Source of the DNA: Saxidomus purpurata
Lineage: Eukaryota; Mollusca; Bivalvia; Venerida; Veneridae
Assembly (NCBI GenBank): GCA_022818135.1
Contig: JAFMSR010000018.1
Location: 24,602,498-24,666,497 of the forward strand
Length of the DNA stretch: 64,000 bases
Direction: 5' to 3'
Both the position numbers and the translations under genes were made by a program. Position 1 is the stretch's first letter. Each line of letters opens with the position of its first letter. A model generated the notes under the pieces. It did no database searches, was not told the origin of the DNA, and saw nothing but the letters and a program-made list of their open reading frames with translations. Below are positions 1 to 11,045 of this stretch, piece by piece.

Positions 1-1040
1 ACGCATCACGTAAGCCGTTTTTCGGTGTGTTTCCGTTATAAGTTAAACTTTGTGATATTGAAAATGCGTTCTGCCGATTGGATGAAACCAACTAATAACC
101 AATAGCCGTTCTTTTCCGTACACAGTATATATTTACGTTACTGAGGTTACTTCCCTTTATATTGCAATAACTTCACTTGGTAAGCTATTGCATGTTGAAC
201 TTGCAGAAATCGTCTGACAATGCGTTTGATTTTGCATTGCTAGTTTGACAAATAGCTGAAATGAATGTTAATTTAGATATCGTTCGCATTGCGTAGAAAT
301 ATGCTAATATTGAGCTGGAAGTATTGGTGGGAACTTATCATGTGACCATATCGGAGCAGATGTCGGAGAGTTACTGAAGCGTATCATGACGTAGTAACAG
401 GTGTGTGGAGTATTAAAGAAAAGTAGACGTTATCAATCAAATACCAATACCTTAAAGTGACATTATGCGCATCTTACTGTACATAGCGTATTTTTGGTGA
501 CAGTTTTATAAAAACAATTTTTGGTTGTTGTGCATTTAAATGTGTTAAATAAATTATTATGCCGCATTAGTATTTGAAGTACGTGCTTTAGATATAAAAA
601 AATCGGACTGATAAAATGATAGTTGATTGTGTCGTTGATGTTGGTAGAGATTTCGACAGTGGAAGGGAAGCAACTCCTGCATGCAGTTGTTCTTTTCTTA
701 AATTGACTCTCCCAGTCAAATAAGAAAATCAATATTTGGAAAGTTATTTTTTCATACTGGTAGCGGGAAGAGTTTGGTGTATTGGGTTAAAAGCTATTAT
801 TTCCTCTACACTTTTGTACACACACCATTTTCAGCAGGATTTTTACTTGAAAAAAATGTGCATAATGTCACTTTAATTTGCTTAGACTGTCGCATTTTGT
901 ACTTCACTAATATATATAGAAAGATGTGCCCTAGAAGGAACATTTGGAATGCTAGAACTTGTAATATTCTTAGTATAATGGCAAAAAATGATGAACTTTT
1001 ACTGTCTAGATTTTTAGCGCACCTGGCACAAAGTGCAAAA
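1..1040. other. Unassigned sequence, no gene recognised
   Basis: AT-rich single-copy-looking DNA. Two open frames of about 90 codons (463-732 minus, 774-1046 plus) show no recognisable domain, no convincing splice context and low-complexity composition. I treat them as chance. Nothing else could be supported here. Confidence 0.5.
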
Positions 1041-1046
1041 AAATGA

Positions 1047-1190
1047 AAAGCGAGCAGTACAGATCATGATCAGACAGCAAAAAAATAAAAATAAAACAGT
1101 GCAGATCATGATCAGACAGCAAAATAATGAAAAGTGAACAGTGCAGATCATGATCGGACAGCAAAATAATGAATAGCAAACAGTTCTTTC
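1047..1190. repeat. 41-42 bp minisatellite, first cluster
   Basis: About three copies of a unit built on CAGTGCAGATCATGATCAGA followed by CAGCAAAATAATGAAAAG. Each unit contains the palindrome GATCATGATC. The same unit recurs at 1832-2070, and a single diverged copy lies at about 29,617-29,645. Confidence 0.7.
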
Positions 1191-1210
1191 AGAATGCTTT
1201 TTGGGGGAAT

Positions 1211-1640
1211 ATTGTTAAACTGGAACACAAGATGTCCTTCAATATTTTAATACATATATTTCTAGATCAAAACAGCTTCTGCTCCAAAACCAATATTTAC
1301 ATATTCATTAAACCAAATACATAGTAATTTATAAAACATCATACATATAACAAGAGCAAACTCGCTTTTATTGAGTTGAGTTAACTAATTTTCACTTGAG
1401 TTATTTTAACAAATAACTGACTGTAAAGTTAACAAATGTACAAGAAGATTCACATTTATGTGAGTTAAATACACAAATTTTGACTTAACATATTTTAACA
1501 AATAGTTGACTGTAAAGTTTACAAATGAACAACTAGATAGCAATTAAATTAAATATTATAAACAATCTGACTTACCTGGAACACAAGATGTCCTTCAATA
1601 TTTTAATACATATATTTCTAGACCAAAACAGCTTCTGGTC
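1211..1640. repeat. Segment bounded by ~63 bp direct repeats
   Basis: A ~63 bp sequence beginning TGGAACACAAGATGTCCTTC at 1211 recurs almost unchanged at 1577. The DNA between them holds a second internal duplication built on TTTTAACAAATARYTGACTG (about 1408 and 1495). It looks like a local tandem duplication or a recombination scar. No coding frame is visible. Confidence 0.6.
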
Positions 1641-1831
1641 TAGAAACCTTTGGACCTTGCTTTTATAGGCCTTCAGTGCTAGACATCTGTATCCCAGGTC
1701 AGACTGAACTGACAGAAATTAGCCTGTCACTTCCTGGTTGACTGTCAAAGTATTTTGATTGAAGATGTGTATTACTTTGAAGATACATGTATGTATTTCC
1801 TAAAGTTGTCAAAGGAATGATTTTCCTTGTG

Positions 1832-2070
1832 ACAGTTCATATCATGATCAGACAGCAAAATAATGCATAGCAAACAGTGCAGATCATGATCAGACAGCAA
1901 AAATTAAATAGCATACAATGCAGATCATGATCAGACAGCAAAATAATGCATAGCAAACAGTGCAGATCATGATCAGACAGCAAAAAATAAATAGCTGTCA
2001 GTGCAGAGCATGACCAGACAGTATAAGATGAAGAGCTTACAGTGCAGATCATGATCAGACAGCAAAATTA
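1832..2070. repeat. 41-42 bp minisatellite, second cluster
   Basis: Six copies of the GATCATGATCAGACAGCAAAA unit at spacings of 41-42 bp (for example 1882, 1923, 1965), the fifth degenerate at about 2006. The minus-strand frame at 1837-2052 is only this repeat read as protein. Confidence 0.8.
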
Positions 2071-2077
2071 TGAGGCC

Positions 2078-2300
2078 TAGAGCATAGATATTCAGTATGT
2101 GGCATGACTCTACCAAGATTGTTCAAATCATGGCCTCAGGGTCCAAATTAACCCTGCCCGGGGGTCTCTTGATTTTACATAGGCTTATTTAGAGGAAAAT
2201 CATGAGCCAAAGGTAAAAAATGACCCTTTCTGGTACTAATAACCTTCTATTTTTGCCAATGGTAGACAGGTGAGCGATATAGGGCCATGGCCCTCTTGTT
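2078..2300 (+). mobile_element. Helentron-like family B, 3' fragment
   Basis: Contains one diverged core unit (TACCAAGATTGTTCAAATCA, then a CCCGGGGG block). It ends with the family-B terminus: GGTGAGCGATATAGGGCCAT, a GGGCCATGGCCC hairpin and CTCTTGTT at 2300. The 5' part is missing. Confidence 0.7.
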
Positions 2301-2540
2301 AAATAACCAGAACTAAAATCAGCAATTCTCCTTATTAGTTTCGTTTGAATGAAGATTTTTATGATTATTTGCCTTAAAACATTTAAAAATGGTTTAAAAG
2401 CTGGAAATGATAAGTAAAGCAGAAGAAAAAAAGTAAAAAACAAAATTGGGTTCGTTTGGGATTTGAACTCCAATTGTAAAATTTCAGCGCAGACGCCTAT
2501 GATGATCGACTACCTAAACGCTGGAAAAAGGACATAATAT

Positions 2541-2632
2541 AAATCTATATAAAGAACGACAACTCTTGAATTTCTAGAAAACTTATATAAATCTATATAA
2601 AGAACAACAACTCTTGCATTTCTAGAAAAATA
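2541..2632. repeat. Short local duplication
   Basis: Two adjacent ~45 bp copies around ATAAATCTATATAAAGAACR, each followed by ACAACTCTTG and ATTTCTAGAAAA. A simple tandem duplication with one or two mismatches. Confidence 0.6.
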
Positions 2633-2868
2633 CACTGTGTCTACAGTTTTCATCTCAGAAGTACCTCAATTTTTCAATGAAGAGAGATGCATATATTCGA
2701 TCTAGTGCTTAAGTCTCCATGCATCTTTTACTCACAACATATTAAATATAGCAGGCCGCCTCGATGAAAAACTATCCAATCATTTTACCGAGTGCTATTA
2801 AAATGGAAAAAAATCTTTGGCAGCGTCTTTTATGTCTGCATTACTGTTTCTTCTTGTCTCTAAATAGC

Positions 2869-2943
2869 ACCACTGACCAACATCATGACCTGCTGAGCTT
2901 AATTGAGGTTTTATTGCCAACAGTCATAATAGAATTACATGCA
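2869..2943 (+). CDS. Possible host exon, weak
   Basis: A strong pyrimidine tract and AG (about 2835-2868, ending CTCTAAATAG) precede an open frame reading TTDQHHDLLSLIEVLLPTV and then IIELHA. The only useful donor is GCA|GTGAAT at 2943; otherwise the frame stops at 2974. Splicing there would join in phase 0 to the next candidate exon at 3123. No family was recognised. Low confidence, because the donor is poor and the segment is short. Confidence 0.25.
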
Positions 2944-3122
2944 GTGAATCCTGGAGATATCCAGGACAGTCTATAAGCTGTATTAGTATTGTAAGACATA
3001 CAGAAACAATTTATGAAATAGGTACATTGTAAATGAATGAGTACATAAACAGTTTAGGGGTTTGACTAGTCATTTGGATTTAAAACATGCATAAAGTACA
3101 TTCATTTCTTTGAACTTTGCAG

Positions 3123-3187
3123 CATGAAGTTCAAGACCTACAACAAAAAGTGCAGGGTGCCTCATTTGATGCTGAATATGCTGCAAA
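3123..3187 (+). CDS. Candidate host exon of an unidentified helical protein
   Basis: A 65-nt open segment lies between an acceptor (TTTGAACTTTGCAG) and a near-consensus donor (AAA|GTAAGT). It reads HEVQDLQQKVQGASFDAEY followed by AA, a charged helix-prone composition suggesting a coiled coil. It ends in phase 2. The exon at 53605 begins in the phase needed to continue it, so the two could be consecutive exons across a ~50 kb intron, or outer exons with others missed between. I do not recognise the protein. The evidence is splice signals, phase compatibility and amino-acid composition only. Confidence 0.4.
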
Positions 3188-3232
3188 GTAAGTTGTTTAT
3201 GTTGGGTTTTCCTCAGAATGTGCTGTTAGATA

Positions 3233-3407
3233 TTCTCATGTTTCTGTTAGATTTCTAGGAACATGCTCTACTGTTAGGTTTCAAGGAACATGCTGTACTG
3301 TTGGGGGTTCAAGGAATATGCTGTTCTGTTAGGGTTCAAGGAACATGCTGTACTGTTAGGTTTCAGGGAACATGCTGTACTGTTAGGGTTCAAGGAACAT
3401 GCTGTAA
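3233..3407. repeat. 27-bp minisatellite, small array
   Basis: About six copies of the 27-bp unit GGTTCAAGGAACATGCTGTA plus CTGTTAG. It is the same unit as the large array at 46612-47990 and the small one at 48215. The unit is nine codons long, which explains the overlapping open frames at 3290-3481 and 3301-3540. Confidence 0.85.
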
Positions 3408-3429
3408 TAATGCTCCCCTTCGAAGCTTT

Positions 3430-4424
3430 GCACATGATGTTTGGTCGGTCTGTAGAGAATGGTTTCCAGGCGATAACTTAAGAACACTTTGGCCTACAAT
3501 CCTCAAACTTGGTGTGCAGGTGGTTATCACCAGAAGATGACCCCTTTTGATTTTGATGTTAGTAGTTTAAAGGTCAAGGTCACAGTGGTCCCGAATTGGT
3601 CAGTCGGTAGAGAGTGGTTTCCGGACGATAACTTGGGAACACTTTACAATCATCAAACTTGGTGTGCAAGTTGGTCATCACCAGTAGATGACCCCTGTTG
3701 ATTTTGAAGTCAGTAGTTCAAGGTCACAGTGACCCAGAATCGTAAAACGGTGACCGGCTGATAACTCGTGAACCCATGGGCCTAGCATCTTGACACTTGG
3801 TGTGGAGGTTGGTCATGACCAGCAGTTGACCTCTATTGGTTTTGAGGTCAGTAGGTAAAAGGTCAAGGTTGCAGTGACCTGGAATTGTGAAACAGTTTCC
3901 AGACGATAAATCGAGAATGCATGGACCTAGCATCTTGACACTTGGTGTGGAGGTTGGTCATGACCAGCAGATGACTCCTAATGATTTTGAGGTCAGTAAG
4001 TCAAAGGTCATGGTTGCAGTGACCTGGAATTTTAAAATGGTTTCCAGACAATAAAATAAGATTGCATAGGACTAGCAATTTGAAAATTAATGGTCATGAC
4101 CAGCAGATGACTTCTATTGATTTTGAGGTTAGTAGGTCAAAGGTCAAGGTCACAGTGACCGGGAATAGTAAAACGGTTTCCGGGCGATATCCCGAGAACA
4201 CGTGGGCCTAGCATCTTGAAACTGGGTTAGTAGGTTGGTCATGACCAGCAGATAACAGCTATTGATTTTTTAGGGTCAAAGGTCAAGGCCACATGAAATT
4301 TTTTTTAGGCCAAAAAATGTTATTTTTAAGGCCAAACACTTTTTTTCAGGCCACATGTATTTCTTTTTCCACATTACTGATTGCATTGAAGGGGCCATAC
4401 ATGTTTTACAAACAGCTCTTGTTA
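3430..4424 (+). mobile_element. Helentron-like family G copy
   Basis: About five ~150 bp core units (GGTTTCCGGACGATAACTTG, GGTTGGTCATGACCAGCAGA, AAAGGTCAAGGTCACAGTGA). It ends with GGGGCCATACATGTTTTACA, then AACAGCTCTTGTT at 4424, the same terminus as 58560-58593. The 5' end with its CCCCC motif and microsatellite is missing. Several units carry GGTCACAGTGACC, an inverted pair of nuclear-receptor half-sites. It abuts the RT relic that follows, so it probably inserted into that LINE. Confidence 0.7.
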
Positions 4425-4548
4425 ATTGAAAGCCTTGATACAAACAAGTTGAAGGGGATCGATAACATCGGCCCTAAAATTATAAAATATTGTGGAGATT
4501 ATATAACAACCCCTATAAGTATAAGTGAAGGAATTTTCCCTGACTCAT
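4425..4548 (+). pseudogene. Non-LTR retrotransposon reverse transcriptase, N-side fragment
   Basis: Translates as ESLDTNKLKGIDNIGPKIIK, then YCGDYITTPIS, ISEGIFPDSF. This is the fingers part of a jockey/CR1-like RT (family pattern: G-x-D-x-I-P-x-x-x-L-K ... SGxFPxxWK). The frame is interrupted after codon TTT by the TTAA-flanked transposon that starts at 4553 and resumes at 11046. Joined across one TTAA it reads DSFKIACVLPIFK without a break. Upstream the LINE is cut by the family-G element. Confidence 0.7.
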
Positions 4549-4552
4549 TTAA

Positions 4553-5090
4553 GGTAGTATGCGACCTTTGTCCGACGTCAGATGTCAAAAAGCGAGTTGT
4601 GTCCGATTGTTATGAAATTTTGCCTGATGGTAGTAAAACGTTTTGCATCCATTGTGATCGTTTTAATTTTTCCATTTTTCATTTCGTTTCCTAGCAACGC
4701 GACGTCGAATGTCGGTGGTGTAAAATCGACGTTTTACATGCATACTTGGTTCAAATATGACCCTAACGTAATTTTAATAACACCATGTGTTAGCTCTCCA
4801 CCTGCCGAATACGTACATATAAAGTTTTAGATGCTTTATTTGTCAATTTTACCAGCGCGAAACGTTTAATACTGAAAATCAGCCCATTTCTTCATCCGAA
4901 ATTATGACTCCCGACTAACTTTAGGGTAAGTTTTGGTCAACGGAACGAGATTCAATCAACTAACGACTTACACGGTGAATTAACGTAGATCCTAGCAAAT
5001 AACATCACAAATTCATAAATGGGGGTAATCGTGGATTTTTTTCCACGAAATTGCAATCAAGTAAAGTTAGGACATCAAGAAAAATGAAAA
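4553..5090 (+). repeat. Left terminal inverted repeat of the TTAA element
   Basis: Pairs with 10500-11045 in inverted orientation with few mismatches and small indels. Similarity fades after AAAGTTAGGACATCAAGAAA at about 5085. A frame of 82 codons (4582-4830) is open here, and its counterpart of 77 codons is open in the right arm. I attribute that to the arms' near identity. Confidence 0.8.
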
Positions 5091-5450
5091 CGTCGCCTGA
5101 CGTCATTGAGTGATTTTGGTGCCTTACGTGATTTTATGGTCCGCTTACACAACGATGAACGTTGGAATAGCCATGCTCTGATACGCAAAAGTAGGATAAT
5201 CACTATGGAGTAAATAAAAACAGATAGCGATACCTATGATTTACATAATCAAATTGAAACGACTAGGTTATATATAAACACTGGTTATATTTGCTGATAC
5301 TGCAAATGTGTTTTGTTAGTTTTACATTAAAAAGCTATCTCTACAACAAAATAATTTAATTAGCTTTTTCGGCGCGAAATGACAGTTGACAGAAATGACG
5401 TTAATTTCGTCATTTGTTATGATTTGCCGTTGTACCGGAAGCAGACAACA

Positions 5451-5583
5451 ATGGGACGCAGACGAGAAAGCCAGTTGAAAAGTTTGGAGAATTTGAGAAA
5501 AAATCATGTTCTTGTAGAAGAAAATATCGGGGCAAGTGGTGATAACCATGGCAACTTAAATGGCCAAAGCAAAAGAGAAACAG
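5451..5583 (+). CDS. First exon of the TTAA-element gene
   Basis: ATG at 5451 gives MGRRRESQLKSLENLRKNHV, then a polar stretch to QSKRETG, ending at donor ACAG|GTTAGT. The frame is open from 5379, but the basic MGRRR start is the more natural initiator for a nuclear DNA-binding protein. A short basic N-terminus is common in transposase-like proteins of this type (from memory, unverified). The expected middle exons are missing: the next recognisable exon is at 7538, and a family-B element and a SINE lie between. Confidence 0.4.
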
Positions 5584-5802
5584 GTTAGTTCATATTTGAG
5601 TATACTGTATGAAACTTCACGTACATTTATTTTATGCATGTGCGTGCGTCTGGAACGAACGCAACGTGCGTCCCATCAAAAACTATTCTTTCGAAATGTT
5701 TTAGCCTATGGCAGCAAAAATAACAAACACTAGGGAAATAAGTGTAACATTATACAATTTTCATCATTTTCATTTTAAGAAAATTTAAAAAAAAATTTAA
5801 AA

Positions 5803-6905
5803 TTTTCTGATCAATGATTGTCCGTCGTACATCATCCGTCGTCCGTCAACATTTTGATTCAAATGACATCTCTGAAACCTCTAGGCCAATGTTGATAAAA
5901 CTATGCAGGAATGTTCCTTGCATGAAGCTCTACCAAAATTGTTCAAAGAATTCCATTCCATGCAGAACTCTGGTTGCTATGGCAACAAATAGGAAAAACT
6001 TTAAAAATCTTCTTCTCTGAAACCACAAGGCCTAGAGCTTAGATATTTGGCATGTAGCATTGTCTAGTGGACCTCTACCAAGATTGTTCAAATTATGACC
6101 CCTAGGTCAAAATTGACCCCGCGCGGGTGGGCACTTAGTTTTTGCATAGGCATATATAGGGAAAACTTTAAAAATCTTCTTCTCTGAAACCACAAGGCCT
6201 AGAGCTTAGATATTTGGCATGTAGCATTGTCTAGTGGACCTCTACCAAGATTGTTCAAATTGACCCCGCGGGGGTGGTCACTTAGTTTTGCATAGGAATA
6301 TATAGGAAAAACTTTAAAAATCTTCTTCTCTGCCACCACAAGGCCTAGAGCTTAGATATTTGGCATGTAGCATTGGCTAGTGGACCTCTACCAAGATTGT
6401 TCAAATTATGACCCTCGGATCAAAATTGACCCCGCATGGGGGGTCACTTAGTTTTACATAGACTTATATAGTAAAAACTTTAAAAATCTTCTTCTTTGAA
6501 ACCACAAGGCGTAGAGCTTAGATATTTGGCATGTAGCATTGGCTAGTGTACCTCCACCAAGTTTGTTCAAATTATGACCCCTGGATCAAAATTGACCCCG
6601 CACCAGGGGTCACTTGGTTTTACATAGGCTTATATAGGGAAAACTTTAAAAATCTTTTTCTCTGAAACCTAGAGCATAGATAATTGGCATGTAGCATTGC
6701 CTAGTAGACCTCTTCAAAGTTTGTTCAAATTATGCCCCTGGGGTCAAAATTGACCTTGCCCGGGGGGTGGGGGGGGGATCATTTGTTTTACAAAGGCGTA
6801 TATAGGAAAACTTATTTATAAATATAACATTATCAAGTGATCTTCCACCAGGCAAGTGGACTTATACCAAGGTGAGCGATATAGGGCCATCTTGGCCCTC
6901 TTGTT
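5803..6905 (+). mobile_element. Helentron-like family B copy
   Basis: Starts near CTGATCAATGATTGTCCGTC with a GTCC/GTCG stretch. About five ~168 bp cores follow (AAGGCCTAGAGCTTAGATAT, TACCAAGATTGTTCAAATTA, GGTCAAAATTGACCCCG). It ends GGTGAGCGATATAGGGCCAT, the hairpin GGGCCATCTTGGCCC and CTCTTGTT at 6905. It is inserted in the TTAA element between the first exon and the exonuclease exons. Confidence 0.85.
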
Positions 6906-6928
6906 TTATAGCTCCTCCGTTGTTAAAG

Positions 6929-7275
6929 GGGAGCGGTGGTGTAGAGGTTAAGATGTCGGCCGCTCATCCCGGAGGTTGCGGGTTCAAGCCCCACTGGGGT
7001 CACAACCGTACTTCCTCATATGACACCAGTGCTAGTTTTTCCAGGAAGCGGACTCGAGAGTGACTCAATTTTATAAGCTACAAGCTTTCTTCACAATCAA
7101 GCTAAAAAATTTAGTATAAACTAAACTAAATGACAACTTCTTGGTCTGAGTTCGATCATCACCGTAGTCATTTCGGTAGTGTCCTTAGGCAAGACAGGAA
7201 TAATTCCACATTGCCTCTCTCTACTCGATGTTGATTCCGCCTGGAATTGGTTTACTCTAAGTTCACAATCGAGAG
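6929..7275 (+). mobile_element. tRNA-derived SINE
   Basis: The head resembles a tRNA gene: box A TGGTGTAGAGGTTAAGATG at about 6936, and box B GGTTCAAGCCC at about 6981. It is followed by a tRNA-unrelated body with the SINE-like phrases AGGAAGCGGACTCGAGAGTG and GTGTCCTTAGGCAAGACAGG. The acceptor stem does not close as a functional tRNA would. The body is diverged, so the 3' end is approximate. Box A and B would form an internal RNA polymerase III promoter. Confidence 0.7.
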
Positions 7276-7435
7276 GAAATAAAATTGCATTAATTAATAA
7301 ACGTCTGGTGACATAACTGAACAGCAGACGATTACAATGTTTCAACATTTATTTACTTCTCTCTCTGTTTGCAATGAACATAAACATGGGAGTATAAATT
7401 GACATATATGGCCATGGAAGTTGTGGACTTGTATT

Positions 7436-7472
7436 CAGGTGAGCGATATAGGGCCATCATGACCCTCTTGTT
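7436..7472 (+). mobile_element. Solo family-B 3' terminus
   Basis: CAGGTGAGCGATATAGGGCC, ATCATGACCCTCTTGTT, without any core unit. Either the remains of a second family-B copy or the 3' end of a copy interrupted by the SINE. Confidence 0.6.
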
Positions 7473-7537
7473 AATGATAAGTCTTGAAAGTGTTAAGAAA
7501 CATTGAATACTATATTTGTCTTTCGTGTATATTTTAG

Positions 7538-8490
7538 GTCAACGAAAAACACCACTTATCTCCTGGCAAGTTCACTGAGCAGCGATTTGTACAGTTGGAT
7601 AGGACCCGTGAGCTTGGAAAAGAGACACAAAACAATGTAGAATATAAACAACGGCGTCTTGAACTGAAAATTGAGCGGTATATTATTAACATGTACAGTC
7701 TGTAAATCTGTTATCAGCTATTCCTAGTCCGTGATCATACTTTCGTCATCCATAGAATACAGTCGTCTTTAATCAAAACGTGTTAGAACTCCGATACAGT
7801 AACTTTTATAAGAATTTTATAGGATTTTTTCTTATTTGTCATACGTCATATTCGGTTGTTGTTGTTTTTTCAAAGCCATTAACAACTTGTTGTTTTCTGC
7901 AGCAATGAACAGACGTATACGAAGGAGATTCTAGAGGGCGCCACGTACCAAACAGCAGTCGATCGTGTAATGAGCGCACCTGACATCAGGCTGATTCCAG
8001 AACCTCTTATAGATCCAGGACCAGAAATTTTCATAGACTCCAGTCCCAGAAACCTAGTGTGTTTTGATCTCGAGACAACCGGTGGCGGTATTTACGATTA
8101 TTCTCTACAGACAAACGCACGCACACACACACGCACACATGCAAAATGTTTTATTTTGAAAATAGAAAAGCACTGAATGTCGGAATTTGTATGCGACATT
8201 AAATTCTATCTATACGTAATATCTGTATTAATTTCGTAAATTTATGAGTATGTATAAGATGTACATGTACTAGGTACATATTTATTTTACTGTAATTTAC
8301 AGGATATGAAGATGAAATTTTGCAAATCGCTGCAAAAGACTGGAAGACGGGAGACGTGTTTTCGGTGTATGTCCGGCCATCTAAAAAGACGATAACAAGA
8401 CGAATATCTACATTGACAGGCATAGAAATTCACGGTGGAACAATGTATCACAATCTACAACCAGTTCAGGCAGACAGTATTACATGTTAG
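7538..8490 (+). pseudogene. DEDDh (DnaQ-like) exonuclease, partial, C-terminal exons of the TTAA-element gene
   Basis: Three exons with consistent phases: 7538-7677, 7903-8087 and 8303 onward. The first is basic and helical (EQRFVQLDRTRELGKE, EYKQRRLELKIER). The second ends with LVCFDLETTGG, which matches the Exo I motif (D-x-E) of DEDDh 3'-5' exonucleases. The third continues YEDEILQIAAKDWKTGDVFS and LTGIEIHGG and reaches a stop at 8490. Exo II and the Exo III HxAxxD motif are absent, and a family-A element begins at 8641, so the catalytic domain is cut short. Fusions of a transposase with an exonuclease tail occur in some metazoan elements (from memory). A captured host exonuclease cannot be excluded. 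Confidence 0.6.
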
Positions 8491-8640
8491 CTACATATTG
8501 TAGAAATTATGACTCTCCGAAAAACGCATCTTAATCAAAACAAGAAGTGTGTAAAAGGAAAATAGTTAATTAGAAAATGCAGATTTTCGGAAATATTAGT
8601 TACTGACTTACTGTTAATTTCAATCATTTAGTGATATTTA

Positions 8641-9954
8641 TACCCCCAAAACGAAGTTTAGGGGGGTATATAGGAGTCACCCGGTGTTGTCGGTCGGTCG
8701 GTGGTGGGGTGGGTCGGGCGGGGGGGTCGTTGCATTTTCCTTGTCCGAGCATAACTTGAAAACACTATTTGGAATTCAATACAACTTCATACAATGGTCA
8801 AGCACATTGAGAGGAAGTGCAGTGCACAAGAACTATAACTCCATCTTGACTAATTACAGAGTTATTGCCCTTTGTTACTTTTCCTTGTCCGGAGCATAAC
8901 TTGAAAACTACAAGTTGGAATTCAATACAACTTCATACAATGGTCAAGCACATTGAGAGGAAGTGCAGTGCACAAGAACCATAACTCCATCTTGACTAAT
9001 TACAGAGTTATGCCCTTTGTTACTTTTCCTTGTCCGAGCATAACTTGAAAACTACTAGTTGGAATTCAATACAAGTTCATACAATGATCAAGCACACTCA
9101 AAGGAAGTGCAGTGTACAAGAACTATAACTCTATCTTGAGTATTTACTGAGTTATTGCCCTTTGTTACTTTTACTTGTCCGGAGCATAACTTGAAAACTA
9201 CTGGTTGGAATTCAATACAACTTCATACAATGGTCAAAGTACATTGAGAGGAAGTGCAGGCACAATAACTATAACTCCATCTTGACTAATTACAGAGTTA
9301 TTGCCCTTTGTTACTTTTCCTTGTCCGAGCATAACTTGAAAACTACTGGTTGGAATCAATACAACTTCATACAATGATCAAGCACACTCAGAGGAAGTGC
9401 AGTGTACAATAACTATAACTCTATCTTGAGTATTTACTGAGTTTTGCCCTTTGTTACTTTTCCTTGTCCGAAGCATAACTTGAAAACTACAAGTTGGAAT
9501 TCAGTACAACCTCATACAATGGTCAAGTACATTTAGAGGAAGTGCAGTGCACAGGAACTATAACTCCATCTTGACACATTACAGAGTTATTACCCTTTGT
9601 TACTTTTCCTTGTCCGGAGCATAACTTGAAAACTTCTGGTTGGAATTTAATACAACTTCATACAATGGTCAAGCACAGTGGGAGTGAGGTGCAGTGCACA
9701 GGAACCATAACTCCATCTTGATTAATTACAGTGTTATTGCCCTTTGTTACTTTTCCGTCTGTCGGAGCATTTTTCGAAAACGTACAAGTTGGAATTCAAT
9801 TTAACTTCATACAATGGTCAAGCACAATGAGAGGAACTGCTAGAACAATATCTCTTTTAGTTTGTTTGCAAGGTATTATGTTACTACCGAACTTCTTCAG
9901 TTTATAAAGCAATCCTTTTGGGGGTATTAATCACATTTAGTGATAGCTCTAGTT
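8641..9954 (+). mobile_element. Helentron-like family A copy
   Basis: 5' end TACCCCCAAAACGAAGTTTA followed by GGGGGGTATATAGGAGTCAC and a GGTC-rich microsatellite. About eight ~146 bp cores follow (CCTTGTCCGGAGCATAACTT ... TTACAGAGTTATTGCCCTTT). The 3' end is TTTGGGGGTATTAATCACAT, the hairpin TCACATTTAGTGA and AGCTCTAGTT. The short inverted CCCCC/GGGGG subterminal motifs, microsatellite and tandem core match the general plan of pearl/DINE-1/HINE elements. The frame at 8684-8899 is core repeat. Confidence 0.85.
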
Positions 9955-10499
9955 ATTTTATATTTTATCACTTTGCTTGTTTAAAATCTGAGCCGCTGAT
10001 ACATTGATTATGCTATCATCATTGTTTTATATGTTTATGAGGATAAACGGATTTTGAGTTGACTTCGACTTGTAAAATTACAATCTGTCAATATTCAAAT
10101 ATGAATAAGCACGCGTTTTTTCATAATTGTATGATTACTGTTGTATATTGTTGTACATTGTAGATAATAAAACTGTGAAAATCGCAATTAATGATTTTTA
10201 TAATTCTTTTGTCTGCAGATTAAGATAACAGTCAATCATGCAAAAGCATGAGCATGATTAAGAAATATGCCTACCACTGAATAAATTGAAAAAAAGGTTA
10301 CTGTTTTACATACACACACAGATCTTTCGATTGCAATGCGATTACTATAACGAAATTGCAAACACAATGGTAAATGCGCTAGGTCAGTCATTTTAATCTC
10401 AAAGCCCGTACAAAATTTAATTGACAGTCAAATTACGCCTAACTGAACATTTAAAATGCTGCGCATAATAACGTCAGACGATTGTCCGCACGACGTTAT
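9955..10499. other. TTAA-element internal sequence, no gene recognised
   Basis: AT-rich filler between the family-A copy and the right TIR. I looked for the missing Exo II/III exon of the exonuclease and found none. Confidence 0.5.
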
Positions 10500-11045
10500 A
10501 ACTCGACGTTCATTTTTCTTGATGTCCCAACTTTACTTGATTGCAATTTCGTGAAAAAAAATCCCCAATGACCCCCATTTTTGAATTTGAGATGTTATAT
10601 TTGCTAGGATCTATGTTAATTCACCGTGTAAGTCGTTAGTTGATCGAACCTCGTTCCGTTGTCCAGAACTTACCTTAAATTTAGTCGGGAGTCATAATTT
10701 CGGGTGAAGAAATGGGTGGATTTTCAGTATTAAACATTTCGCGCAGGTAAAATTGACAAATAAAGCATCTAGAACTTAATATGTACGTATTCCGCAGGTG
10801 AAGAGCTAACACATGGTGTTATTAAAATTACGTTAGGGTCATATTTGAACCAAGTATGCATGTAAAACGTCGATTTTACACCACCGACATTCGACGTCGC
10901 GTTGCTAGGAAACGAAATGAAAAATGGAAAAATTAAAACGATCACAATGGATGCAATACGTTTTACTACCATCAGGCAAAATTTCATAACAATCGGACAC
11001 AACTCGCTTTTTGACGTCTGACACGGACAAAGGTCGCATACTACC
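10500..11045 (-). repeat. Right terminal inverted repeat of the TTAA element
   Basis: Inverted partner of 4553-5090, ending GACAAAGGTCGCATACTACC immediately before TTAA. It differs from the left arm by scattered substitutions and short indels, so the element is not very recent. Confidence 0.8.

Noticed and set aside
6929..7003. Functional tRNA gene
   Set aside because: Box A and box B are good, but the acceptor stem does not pair and a SINE-like body follows, so it is a SINE head.
8641..9954. CRISPR-like regularly spaced repeats
   Set aside because: The repeats are 146 bp and contiguous with no unique spacers. They are tandem cores of a eukaryotic mobile element.
4553..11045. Polinton/Maverick interpretation of the long-TIR element
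   Set aside because: The duplication is TTAA, not 6 bp, the ends do not start AG, and no polymerase, integrase or capsid-type frame is present.
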